From a virus: a stretch of DNA of 25,623 nucleotides. Shown here in pieces: positions 16,397 to 24,479 of the stretch. A program made the translations under genes and the position numbers. The stretch lies in IMG/VR virus record IMGVR_UViG_3300027712_000133, positions 1-25,623 of that record, one strand, 5' to 3'. The number at the start of each line of letters is the position of its first letter. Position 1 is the first letter of the stretch. Below the pieces are notes generated by a model. The model saw only the letters and a program-made list of their open reading frames with translations, ran no database searches and was not told the origin of the DNA.

Positions 16397-18817
16397 TTAT
16401 AATCTAAATCCGTTCAAGTCGTCAGAAATTGTCGATTCAAAATCTATAGGTCCTTTTTCATTTTTTCTTTGGTCTATAAGCTTAGATTGCTGCGTAGCTT
16501 GAATACCAGTTCTATCATCTTTTCTATCTTCTTTTACAGAATCTCTTTGATGTAAAGCTTCACTTTCTTTTTGTTTAATCTGCATTTGATAATTAAACTC
16601 CTTCTCCATTAAGATCATTTTAAGGTCAGCTTCTTTCTGTAACTCATCAAGTTTACCTTGGTTTATAGTTTGTTGAACCTGCATCTTAATTTGCCCTTCC
16701 ATTTGTGATTGCTGAGCTTTTGCCTGAGATGCTGCTTGAGATATTTGAATTTGTGAATCTTGATTAGCTTTAATCTTAGCCATCTCTGCGTCTTGAACTA
16801 CTTTAGCTTTTTTCTTTTTAGCCATCGCAAGAACTCTATAAGCCAATGCATAATCTCTAATGTTCATTATAGCAAACTTATCTTCAACACCAAGAGTCTG
16901 CGCCTGTATCTCTAAACTCAAATCAGCTTCTAGTTTTGCCTTTTGTTCTTCATCAAGTTCAAGGTCAACAAATATTCCAAAATCATACAGATGTAAATCC
17001 TTAATTGAATCAAGATCTACCATTGCTGTACTACCTATCTTATTTATAAGGTCCTCTCTTAATGGACTATATTCTAAAACGTCTGATATTCTGTAAGATA
17101 CACATTCGGCTAAGCCTCTAGTTATGTAGAATGTTGCATCTTGAAGATGTCTTGTTGCTACGTTTGAATTGTATGCAGCCATTTTTTGCAATCCAACTAA
17201 TGAATCCTTATCTGGCATTGTCCCATCACGAGCCTCATTAACACCAGTTACATCTCTAATCATTTGCAACTTGAATTGGTATTGACTCGTTAACGCTTGT
17301 AATTTTCCAGCAAATCCAGTACTTTGTATTTCCTGAATAACTCTTTTACCACCGTTAAACTCCCCTCCAACATTAGTATTCCTTGTAAGAATAGATCCAG
17401 TCTGCATAAACATATTAATAGCATCTGTATGTGTGTATTTATTACCGTTACCAAGATTAACCTGAGCTATCCCCTCCACATCTATCTCATGACCATCAGG
17501 TCTCATCTGCTGTAATACTTGCTGTATTTTTAAATTAATTATTTGAACTTCGTCAGAGAATGGTATCATTCTATTTACAATACTATCTATATGTCCGCTT
17601 TCATGCAATAATGGAGCACACACTACATAGTTTGGCATTACCTTATTCATATTTGATTTAGGTCTAACCATATTTTTAGCAACCTCCCATTTCAATATGA
17701 TGTCAGTTCCAAGAACCATAATACCCTCAAACCAAATTTCTTCCTCTTTTTTTAGAACATCATATAAACCTTCTTTTGAAAAACCTAAACTCTCATCTCT
17801 TTGAATTACTTTTTTTCCTCCAGATTTAGTTTTCTTTTCTTTCCATACTTTTTGTCTACTGCTTTTATAGTTAAAATATAGTAAACCAACTTTATCTTTA
17901 AATGCATCATTGGCATTATTCTCGTGTAAGTAGTAATATTTATTCCAAGAACTACCTATGCTTTGAATACTTTCTCTTTCCTCGTCATTTAGATCTGGAA
18001 AGTCTCTATAAACTTCAGATATCAATGTGTTCTTGAATTCTCCAAAGTAGTAGCAATCTTGAAAGTAAGGATCTTTAGTATAGCTATAAACCATGTCGGC
18101 AATATCTACGTACTCCAACTTAACCCCTTCTGATTTCACAAATCTATGTTTAGCAGCTCCGATTCCACAAACAACTAAATCTTTTACAACCTTTTTCTTT
18201 GACGTAAGATTAAATTTATTCTCATTAAACACAGTTTCAATAGCCATCTGTTCAGATAATTCTATAGAGGGTTTGTATTTCAATTGCATATGAATATCTA
18301 ATTCATCATTTGATTCTGGAAGATCTTCTACGTTTGTACTAAATGCATTGACTCCTAAAGTATCTTTTGCTTTTAACAAGAAGTCTTTAGATACCATATC
18401 TTTTTCTATCTCTTGTCTATACTTAATTCTATTTTTAGTAGAAACTGGATCAACAGAGAATGCTCTTACGCTATATTCTTTTTCGTTAATTCCATTTACA
18501 ACAACATCAACATATTTTGGTATAATTGGTATTGGAGAAAAGTTTAAATTCAGATAGGACATATCTCCATTTAATTTCATCGCATCTCTATATTTAGATG
18601 TATTTTGAATTCCTTGCGCATGAGCTCTTCTTCTAATAACCTCGGCTCTATTTGAATAAAACCTACAAGTACCATTGTCTCTTTTAAACCATTGATAAGA
18701 AATTGCTCTACCTACTTTAAGACCATACTCAGGTTTTACTTTGTCTGAAAAAGGGTCATTTTGTCTAGGCAATCCTGCATTAGTAATAATTACTGATAGT
18801 TCTTTTTGGGCTTTCAT
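16397..18817 (-). CDS. Portal protein
   Basis: An 806-residue protein following the large terminase, stop to start with no gap. The body contains the mixed alpha/beta stem and clip region, with RDVTGVNEARDGTMPDKDSL (about residues 535-554) and a long helix after it, a pattern typical of portals of Bacteroidota podoviruses. Residues 666-806 are a Gln/Lys/Glu-rich helical tail (ISQAASQAKAQQSQMEGQ), suggesting a long coiled-coil barrel that projects into the head, as in P22-type portals. It forms the dodecameric ring through which DNA enters and leaves. The order terminase-portal-scaffold-capsid is the classic head module. The length is larger than T7 gp8 (about 536) but usual for crAss-like types. 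Confidence 0.82.
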   Translation of the reverse strand: MKAQKELSVIITNAGLPRQNDPFSDKVKPEYGLKVGRAISYQWFKRDNGTCRFYSNRAEVIRRRAHAQGIQNTSKYRDAMKLNGDMSYLNLNFSPIPIIPKYVDVVVNGINEKEYSVRAFSVDPVSTKNRIKYRQEIEKDMVSKDFLLKAKDTLGVNAFSTNVEDLPESNDELDIHMQLKYKPSIELSEQMAIETVFNENKFNLTSKKKVVKDLVVCGIGAAKHRFVKSEGVKLEYVDIADMVYSYTKDPYFQDCYYFGEFKNTLISEVYRDFPDLNDEERESIQSIGSSWNKYYYLHENNANDAFKDKVGLLYFNYKSSRQKVWKEKKTKSGGKKVIQRDESLGFSKEGLYDVLKKEEEIWFEGIMVLGTDIILKWEVAKNMVRPKSNMNKVMPNYVVCAPLLHESGHIDSIVNRMIPFSDEVQIINLKIQQVLQQMRPDGHEIDVEGIAQVNLGNGNKYTHTDAINMFMQTGSILTRNTNVGGEFNGGKRVIQEIQSTGFAGKLQALTSQYQFKLQMIRDVTGVNEARDGTMPDKDSLVGLQKMAAYNSNVATRHLQDATFYITRGLAECVSYRISDVLEYSPLREDLINKIGSTAMVDLDSIKDLHLYDFGIFVDLELDEEQKAKLEADLSLEIQAQTLGVEDKFAIMNIRDYALAYRVLAMAKKKKAKVVQDAEMAKIKANQDSQIQISQAASQAKAQQSQMEGQIKMQVQQTINQGKLDELQKEADLKMILMEKEFNYQMQIKQKESEALHQRDSVKEDRKDDRTGIQATQQSKLIDQRKNEKGPIDFESTISDDLNGFRL

Positions 18818-21442
18818 CTATGCGTATTTGTGTAAATTTATAGTTATCGGTTCTACTTGTATTTGAGGTCTATATGAGTTTCTGCTTATTGCCATTAAAG
18901 CCAATCCAGAACTAATACCTAAATCATATGACCCTCTATTTCTAATATCAAACTCAAGCCAATCCTGTAATGTTCTATTGTAAGACATACATCCAATTTC
19001 TTGAGTATCATTATTCATTCCAACATATTTATTTATATAACTTTCTATAGCTGACGAGTGCATTTGAATAACATCCTCTGACGAGTTTGGAATACCGCCT
19101 ATCTCTCTTTCGGTAGAAGATAATCTGTTAGCTGCTTTATCAAATCTAGTAATTGCAAAGTTACGATAACCTCTGTTCTTAAAATGGTATAGTATTCTCG
19201 GTTTATTATTCTCAATTAAAATTGGCATACCATAGAAAACACAAGCCATTAGGACATCTTCAAAGAAAATTTCTGACGTTTGAGTTCTTGCAACATACTC
19301 TAAAAAAAATGAATTTGATGGCGCATTGCTTAATGTAAAATTAGTAACACCACTCAAAGCACCTTTAGATCCTCCAGAATTATTATTATCTTTTAAACTC
19401 TTTTTACTCTTTCCGTCAACAACCCCTGAGATATCATACGGATCACATCCAAAAGCTCCAATATTTTCGTTTAGCGGAGACCAGGAGTGTCCTCCCCATC
19501 CAGGTTTCATCTCTTTATTATTCTGCATGTTGTTATCAGGTATCCAATTTATTAAAAACTTACCCTTTCTATTAGGTGTCCAAATAACTTTTGAATCTAT
19601 GATACCATCTTTCCAGGAAAAGTCTCCTTGAACTAAAGTCTTCTCTATATCGCTATTTAAATTATATGCTATCTGATCATTTATTTTATCAATATTAAAC
19701 AATGCATTATCTAATTCATCTCTAAAAGCTTCATCTATAGTCATTGGAAATGCTCTTAACTCATCATTGTAAGCTACATCACTTTCCTTTCTTTTTGCTA
19801 ATCTCTTGGCTTCTAAGTATTTAATCGATCCTATTATTTTTTTAACTCCTTGAACGTTTATAAAGAACCCTCCTTTTTCAACTATCTCATGACATACTCC
19901 ATACTTATCTGTATACTCAGCCATGTTTTTTTGAGCTGGTAAGAAATAAGCATACAATCCACTAGGAGTTCTATTAGTTATTGAATCTCTTTTTTTAATT
20001 AAAGATTGATAATATAATCTTCTAAATTCATACCCACCATCCTTTATAGCGGCAACTGTAGATCCTACAAAAGCTTTACCAACAATAGTACCCCCTTCAT
20101 CCATAGTTGGAGAAACTTGACCCCAGTGTTTTTCAAAGCTTCTACCTTTTGTCCATTTAGATGCCTCATCGGCAAGATATCTAAACATCTTCTGACCATC
20201 ATATGACCCTTCGTTTGTAGGCTGATAATCAATCTTGGTATTTAAATAGTCATCTGTCTGAGTGTCTCTTTTCTTCTTAGCATCTTTAGACATATTTGAA
20301 GGCTTGGCAAATTCAATAAATACTTTTGAATCCTCCTTACCTCTAACTACAGGTCTAAAAAAGAACGGTAGATTTAAGTAAGCATAACTAAATTTAGAGA
20401 ATGCCTTTTTAGCATCTTCATCTGATTTAGATGTAATACCAAAGTTGGCATTGTTATTTGAAGTAGCTTCTTCTACAAATCTACAAACCTTTTCATAAGT
20501 ATATCCAGTACGTCTTGACTTAACAAAAAATTCACCTATGCATCTATCATCTATAACGCAAGCTTCAGTATGATAAAACATATCTAGCTGAGCATATCTG
20601 AAATTCATGTATCCACCGCTATCTTCCATCTTGCACCATTGTAATGCAAAATAATGATTACCAGTTAAATATATATAATCTCCATTATTCATAAACCAAA
20701 CACCTTCTCTCCTTCTTCTGAATTCCTCTAATATAAATTCAGTATAGGCGTCTACGCTATCTACACTAAGACCAGGATGTAATGGGGTTCTTCTCCAGAA
20801 CTGGTTTTCCTTCTTGTCTTTACTAAATAATATATCTTTTTTATTTTTAGGAATCTCTGGTAGAAATATATTAAGACCGTCTAAAGAAATCATTTTTCCT
20901 TTAGTTCCTTTTGGGTCTAATACAATAGCATCTTCTTTTTCATCATACCAATTCTTATGGTAATGAGATTTTGGATAAAATTCTCCCTTACTATATTTCT
21001 CTGGGAAACCAACCTTAAACTCCCTATCAGATAAGTTAAAATTCTCACTTGATATTTGAAGTCTTAATTCTATAAGGGAAGAATCTATCTCTACAATAGC
21101 TGTATGAATAGATGCTTTTGCCTTAATAGCTAAATGGTGTTTAGTTGGATCTATAGAACCGTAGTCTATTTTGTCACGTAAAGCCGATCTAAGCGTGATT
21201 GAGGAACTATCTCCAGCATTGACTAGTCTTTGTACATAGGTTTTTAATTTAGTCTCATTTGGGCTATTTTGATTGTTTTGCCATCTAAGAATCATTTGTT
21301 TTGCTGACCTAAAACTTTCAATCTTAGATTTCATTGCAGCATCAAACTTATCAGCTGTAATTTCAGATATGTCTATCTCATATTCAAGCCCTTCTATTAT
21401 ACTGTCAATCGCAAACTCTATGTCATTTGACAGTCCTAACAT
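18818..21442 (-). CDS. terL: Terminase large subunit
   Basis: An 874-residue packaging motor subunit. The ATPase domain shows a variant Walker A loop, KSRRTGYT (308-315), in which the usual Lys before Thr is replaced by Tyr. A Walker B element with catalytic acid, YLADEAS, is at 422-428, and a coupling motif, FVGST, at 458-462. The C-terminal nuclease half has the acidic GCDPYD (665-670) and the later ILIENN (741-746), as in RNase H-like headful nucleases. An unusual N-terminal extension of about 200 residues precedes the motor. The ATG overlaps the end of the 177-aa gene by 7 bp. It pumps DNA into the prohead with the portal. No small terminase gene was found in the window. Confidence 0.87.
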   Translation of the reverse strand: MLGLSNDIEFAIDSIIEGLEYEIDISEITADKFDAAMKSKIESFRSAKQMILRWQNNQNSPNETKLKTYVQRLVNAGDSSSITLRSALRDKIDYGSIDPTKHHLAIKAKASIHTAIVEIDSSLIELRLQISSENFNLSDREFKVGFPEKYSKGEFYPKSHYHKNWYDEKEDAIVLDPKGTKGKMISLDGLNIFLPEIPKNKKDILFSKDKKENQFWRRTPLHPGLSVDSVDAYTEFILEEFRRRREGVWFMNNGDYIYLTGNHYFALQWCKMEDSGGYMNFRYAQLDMFYHTEACVIDDRCIGEFFVKSRRTGYTYEKVCRFVEEATSNNNANFGITSKSDEDAKKAFSKFSYAYLNLPFFFRPVVRGKEDSKVFIEFAKPSNMSKDAKKKRDTQTDDYLNTKIDYQPTNEGSYDGQKMFRYLADEASKWTKGRSFEKHWGQVSPTMDEGGTIVGKAFVGSTVAAIKDGGYEFRRLYYQSLIKKRDSITNRTPSGLYAYFLPAQKNMAEYTDKYGVCHEIVEKGGFFINVQGVKKIIGSIKYLEAKRLAKRKESDVAYNDELRAFPMTIDEAFRDELDNALFNIDKINDQIAYNLNSDIEKTLVQGDFSWKDGIIDSKVIWTPNRKGKFLINWIPDNNMQNNKEMKPGWGGHSWSPLNENIGAFGCDPYDISGVVDGKSKKSLKDNNNSGGSKGALSGVTNFTLSNAPSNSFFLEYVARTQTSEIFFEDVLMACVFYGMPILIENNKPRILYHFKNRGYRNFAITRFDKAANRLSSTEREIGGIPNSSEDVIQMHSSAIESYINKYVGMNNDTQEIGCMSYNRTLQDWLEFDIRNRGSYDLGISSGLALMAISRNSYRPQIQVEPITINLHKYA

Positions 21443-21969
21443 GTAGCTACTATTTGGTTACTCCTAACTCTGTATAATCTTTCATCATAAAAATTAAATT
21501 CATAATTACTATAATCTTTAAGTACTACTCTATCTCCAACTTTTATTCCATTTTCCTCTGTAAATTTATTTCCATAAACCACCGTTGCAATGTTTGGAAC
21601 ATCTGCTCCTTCTTCGACTAATGGCTCAACAAATAAGAATGGATCTAAACTAATCTTTTCTCCACTAGGTTTTATTACCATATAAACCATTTCTGGATAG
21701 ACGAAATATAAATTGTCACTTATATAATTATTGGAATGTACTGGAAGACCTTGCTGATTAAATGTAATTCTAAATGTGTTATGATGTAATATAATTTCGT
21801 CTCCTATATTGACAACAGTCTTAAATACTTCTGGAACAGCATGAACTACTCCGATTCTATTTACATCCTTAGCTTCCTCTATAGAAGTATTCTTTACAAA
21901 ATAGTTATTGCTATTAACGTATTGAGAATCCCCTTTTGGTTTTACTATAAAAAATATTGGTGATTTCAT
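21436..21969 (-). CDS. Tandem GroES/Cpn10-like (gp31-type) co-chaperonin candidate
   Basis: A 177-residue protein made of two similar halves. Half one has an early strand FFIVKPKG (6-13), then IGVVHAVPE (39-47), VNIGDEIILHHNTF (53-66) and a closing NLYFVYPEMVYMVI (86-99). Half two has FLFVEPL (111-117), NIATVVYG (126-133), IKVGDRVVLKDYSNYEF (142-158) and a closing RLYRVRSNQIVA (164-175). The second half resembles the C-terminal part of GroES (G.V..VG...VKVGD.V.F.....S.ILA). T4 gp31 shows that phages encode such co-chaperonins to fold their capsid protein in GroEL. It lies just before terminase, within the head operon, where a capsid-folding helper would fit. The two-domain fold in one chain is unusual. 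A purely structural role is the main alternative. Confidence 0.5.
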   Translation of the reverse strand: MKSPIFFIVKPKGDSQYVNSNNYFVKNTSIEEAKDVNRIGVVHAVPEVFKTVVNIGDEIILHHNTFRITFNQQGLPVHSNNYISDNLYFVYPEMVYMVIKPSGEKISLDPFLFVEPLVEEGADVPNIATVVYGNKFTEENGIKVGDRVVLKDYSNYEFNFYDERLYRVRSNQIVATC

Positions 21970-21970
21970 A

Positions 21971-22183
21971 TTAATCTATTACATATTCTACATGACACAC
22001 AACTCTTTTCAGAAATGATTTCCATAACTGAACTTCATCTACTTCTGATATGTACACTTCGAAATAGTCTTTTTCTTTTATAATATCATGAATGTTTGAG
22101 TCGCTACTAGCGGGCTTACCTATTTGATAATGAATAGATTCTTTAAGATTATCTCCTACTGATATTTTTCTAATTTGTTTCAT
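21971..22183 (-). CDS. Small unknown protein
   Basis: A 70-residue protein with no recognised domain, signal or membrane helix. It begins MKQIRKISVGDNLKESIHYQ. It has an acidic middle (DIIKEKDYFEVYISEVDEVQ) and ends KRVVCHVEYVID. The stop lies 1 bp before the start of the 177-aa gene and the start 11 bp after the 122-aa gene, so it belongs to the same run. The layout of short strands around a helix is compatible with a small adaptor or regulator, but nothing more can be supported. Confidence 0.65.
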   Translation of the reverse strand: MKQIRKISVGDNLKESIHYQIGKPASSDSNIHDIIKEKDYFEVYISEVDEVQLWKSFLKRVVCHVEYVID

Positions 22184-22194
22184 ATTTAATTTAA

Positions 22195-22563
22195 TTAAAC
22201 CACATCTATGTTTCCACCACTACTTCCAGTACTGCTATTTGAATTTACTCTTATTGAATAATTCCAAACACCATCGCTTCTGGTTATAAAAGAACTTGAC
22301 AATGTATTTCCAATAGTATTTCTTGCGGACGCTATATTTACTCCGTCAATTGTAACACTTACATTGACGCTTCCAGCTGGAGAACTATATGTATATGCAT
22401 TTGCTCTAAACACATAACTTCCATTAGCTATTGTTATTGTACCAGAATAGGTTATATCATATACCCCAGTTCCACTTGCTGATGTAAAACTATCAAATGA
22501 AATCGTTCTAGATAGAACCACTTCAGAAACTGATTTATATATATTTTTTTTAAAACTATTCAT
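22195..22563 (-). CDS. Beta-rich fibre-associated protein
   Basis: A 122-residue protein rich in Ser, Thr, Asn, Val and Gly, predicted nearly all beta. Runs such as TYSGTITIANGSYVFRANAY (about 39-58) and NVSVTIDGVNIASARNTIG look like a jelly-roll or carbohydrate-binding-like sandwich (C1q/TNF-like in style), and the end is SSTGSSGGNIDVV. Its ATG shares one base with the stop of the preceding fibre gene (TAATG), a sign of translational coupling and of acting with that fibre. It is probably a tip, receptor-binding or cap domain encoded as a separate chain. This role is inferred from composition and position. Confidence 0.6.
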   Translation of the reverse strand: MNSFKKNIYKSVSEVVLSRTISFDSFTSASGTGVYDITYSGTITIANGSYVFRANAYTYSSPAGSVNVSVTIDGVNIASARNTIGNTLSSSFITRSDGVWNYSIRVNSNSSTGSSGGNIDVV

Positions 22564-23525
22564 TATGCTTTTGTATTTCCAAGTAAGTAGTATACATTAC
22601 TAGTTCCTTCTTGTTCTAAAGCAGCTTGATACCATTGTCCTTTTATTTTAAATCCAATTGAATTACGAAATGTAGTTCCAGATGATAAAAAACTAACATC
22701 AGCAGTTCCGTTTTGAATAAAACCAACAAAAAAATTATTACTTAACCCAGAAGGTACGGTTATGTTTATTGCAGTTGAATTATTATTTATTACTATTACA
22801 TAATTATTATCTGCCTGAGTTAAAGTGTACGATGCAGTTATTGTTTTCTGTAGATTATTTGTGTCTACAGGTATTGCTGGTTTATTTAAAATCTGTGATA
22901 CTCCACCATTAGAAGCCCAATCAGAATTAACTTGGGCAGAAGGGATAGTTGGTTTATTTAAAATTTGAGAAACACCGCTCACAGAACTCCAGTCGGAATT
23001 TACTTGTGGAGTAACTGTAGGTATGGTTGGCTTGTTTAAAATCTGAGACACTCCGCTAGAAGAATTCCAATCAGAATTAACTTGAGGTGTTACAGTTGGT
23101 TTGTTTAAAATCTGAGAAGCACCAGTAGTAGAATTCCAATCAGAATTAACTTGAGGATCTTTTAATAAAATAAAATCAGACGAAATTAATGGAGCTTGAT
23201 CTAATCCAACTATTACATCTTGTTTTTTTAATAAATATTTAGTGCCATTAATATTCACAACAACTACATCATATTGCAATATTGTAATATTAGGGTCTAA
23301 ACTATTTAAATAAGCATACGGAGTAGTATATGTGGATCCAATATAACTTAATTCACGAATATTTAAAGTGCCTCCAATTATAGGGTCAAACCCTGCCTTT
23401 AGGAATTTTAATATATTTCCCATGGAATAATTTCTTGTCCCATTTAAAGATTCAGCATCGCTTCCAAGCACTGTATCATATTCAGATACAATACCGTCAT
23501 TTGCATATGTTTGTATTCTAGCCAT
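22563..23525 (-). CDS. Tail fibre protein with QVNSDW repeats
   Basis: A 320-residue fibre protein. Residues 1-45 form an N-terminal segment (ARIQTYANDGIVSEYDTVLG) of the type that attaches a fibre to the tail, seen at the start of other Bacteroidota phage fibres. Residues 125-217 hold four copies of a QVNSDW...GxSQILNKP motif (at 125, 148, 174 and 198). The C-terminus from 225 is a beta-rich tip (TVPSGLSNNFFVGFIQNG) that resembles generic trimeric fibre ends. The motif spaces along a trimeric shaft. Spacing of 23-26 residues differs between copies by short Thr/Val/Ile-Pro linkers. It may bind the host surface with the 122-aa protein. Confidence 0.75.
   Translation of the reverse strand: MARIQTYANDGIVSEYDTVLGSDAESLNGTRNYSMGNILKFLKAGFDPIIGGTLNIRELSYIGSTYTTPYAYLNSLDPNITILQYDVVVVNINGTKYLLKKQDVIVGLDQAPLISSDFILLKDPQVNSDWNSTTGASQILNKPTVTPQVNSDWNSSSGVSQILNKPTIPTVTPQVNSDWSSVSGVSQILNKPTIPSAQVNSDWASNGGVSQILNKPAIPVDTNNLQKTITASYTLTQADNNYVIVINNNSTAINITVPSGLSNNFFVGFIQNGTADVSFLSSGTTFRNSIGFKIKGQWYQAALEQEGTSNVYYLLGNTKA
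22875..23153 (-). repeat. Four tandem repeats coding QVNSDW-ILNKP
   Basis: Four direct repeats of about 69-78 bp in the fibre gene. Each contains ttaaaatctg/ttaaaatttg and ctgattgg-like blocks on the reverse strand. Protein copies differ at only a few sites, so the set probably expands or contracts by recombination. Confidence 0.85.
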
Positions 23526-23537
23526 TTTATTTTATTT

Positions 23538-24005
23538 TTATTTTGATAAGATAGCAGAAATAACTGCTGTATTTTTTTTAATATACAAGAACATAAGTAA
23601 TAAAGCTATAGTTGCAATAACTACAATACCAATAATAATATATATAATCCAAGTAGAATTAAACTTCTCTGTTTTTGCAGATTCTTTTTCCTTTATGTTT
23701 TTTTGATACTCTATATTTTGACGAGTCAATTCTTCTATTCTACTAGCATAACAATCTACACTACTTACATTTCCTTGTTTATCATAAACTGTTTGTATAG
23801 TAGTTCCTTGTCTATTGGCTTTATATATTACAGTGTCTTTAAAGGATATTTTTGGTATTTCAAAATGAACCGTATCTCCAGCTCTAAAAGTTTTAACTTC
23901 TGTGTTCTCTTTGTAGTTAGAATTATCTTTTATCTTTCCAGATATTTTCTGTATATCACAAGATGTTAAAAACAATAAAGCCAGAGATACAATTAAATAC
24001 TTCAT
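23538..24005 (-). CDS. Lipoprotein with C-terminal membrane helix, u-spanin candidate
   Basis: A 155-residue protein. Residues 1-16 are a lipoprotein signal, MKYLIVSLALLFLTSC, with lipobox L-T-S-C and Cys16 as the lipidated residue. Residues 17-85 are a beta-rich periplasmic part. Residues 88-115 form a charged helix (RIEELTRQNIEYQKNIKEKE), and residues 119-142 a hydrophobic transmembrane helix. The order outer-membrane lipid anchor, periplasmic linker, coiled helix, inner-membrane helix is that of unimolecular spanins such as T1 gp11, which fuse the two membranes at lysis. The residue after the Cys is Asp, which would retain a lipoprotein in the inner membrane in Escherichia coli; Bacteroidota follow different sorting rules. 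Its start overlaps the stop of the 54-aa gene. No holin or endolysin lies alongside, so a structural or host-modifying lipoprotein is possible. Confidence 0.55.
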   Translation of the reverse strand: MKYLIVSLALLFLTSCDIQKISGKIKDNSNYKENTEVKTFRAGDTVHFEIPKISFKDTVIYKANRQGTTIQTVYDKQGNVSSVDCYASRIEELTRQNIEYQKNIKEKESAKTEKFNSTWIIYIIIGIVVIATIALLLMFLYIKKNTAVISAILSK

Positions 24006-24169
24006 TATTTTACAGATTTTCTAGCTACTTTAAATAGCAATGCTTTACCACCTTTTGTTAGAGTGGATTTTAATTCTGCTTTTTGTTGTGATTTGCTCTC
24101 ACCTTTTTCATGCTTAGCCATTGCTGATTTTGAAGCATATTTTTCTCCTGTTAATTTTTCAGTTATCAT
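24005..24169 (-). CDS. Small basic protein of 54 residues
   Basis: The gap between the 155-aa and 86-aa genes holds an open frame beginning MITEKLTGEKYASKSAMAKH and ending ARKSVK, 54 residues with a Lys content near one in four. Its TAA overlaps the ATG of the lipoprotein gene by one base (TAATG), the same junction used elsewhere in the window. It has no membrane segment and no Cys. The Lys/Ser/Gln character resembles other tiny phage proteins of unknown function. The placement and the overlap make it a probable real gene, but no role can be given. Confidence 0.7.
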   Translation of the reverse strand: MITEKLTGEKYASKSAMAKHEKGESKSQQKAELKSTLTKGGKALLFKVARKSVK

Positions 24170-24180
24170 AATTTATTTGT

Positions 24181-24441
24181 TTATTGTTCAATAGTTACTT
24201 CACCAGTATTAATGTCTACCTTAATTTTTTCACCAAATTGTTGTTTAATTTCTTCCTCTAATTCTTTATATTTACTTTGTTTTTCTAGGAAATTATTAAT
24301 TATATTTGATTTTGTCAATTCATATTGAATTAGCAAATCGCCTAAAGAATCTTTAGTTCTTCTTGATAGTTCATCAAATTCCTTAATTTTTTTTAGTTCA
24401 TTAGGACCAATAAATTTTACATCATTTTCTTTTAATTCCAT
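24181..24441 (-). CDS. Small coiled-coil protein
   Basis: An 86-residue protein that is mostly charged helix. It contains NELKKIKEFDELSRRTKDSL (about 14-33) and a second helix FLEKQSKYKELEEEIKQQFG (51-70), then a short IKVDINTGEVTIEQ end. It has no membrane helix or signal. It is preceded by its own promoter element in a 38-bp gap, unusual for this tightly packed run. Small coiled-coil proteins near fibre genes may aid fibre assembly, but this one is not assigned to a known family. Confidence 0.7.
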   Translation of the reverse strand: MELKENDVKFIGPNELKKIKEFDELSRRTKDSLGDLLIQYELTKSNIINNFLEKQSKYKELEEEIKQQFGEKIKVDINTGEVTIEQ

Positions 24442-24467
24442 TTTTTTTAGATTTTATTATTAAAGTA

Positions 24468-24475
24468 CAAATATA
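24468..24475 (-). promoter_or_regulatory. TAnnTTTG promoter -7 element before 86-aa gene
   Basis: The minus strand reads TATATTTGTACT, 26 bp upstream of the ATG of the 86-aa gene, in the 38-bp gap after the 126-aa gene. It fits the TAnnTTTG core but is the least conserved of the five elements. Confidence 0.45.
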
Positions 24476-24479
24476 GCAA

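Noticed and set aside
18818-18820. Possible TAG stop recoding, as known in some crAss-like phages
   Set aside because: TAG ends the terminase gene directly before the portal ATG, and gene lengths are normal with standard stops, so standard decoding explains the window.
21971-22183. 70-aa gene as small terminase
   Set aside because: It has no helix-turn-helix or coiled-coil core and is shorter than known small terminases; position alone is not enough.
22875-23153. Regularly spaced repeats as a possible CRISPR array
   Set aside because: The repeats are in frame, about 69-78 bp with variable spacing and coding for a known fibre motif; there are no unique spacers.
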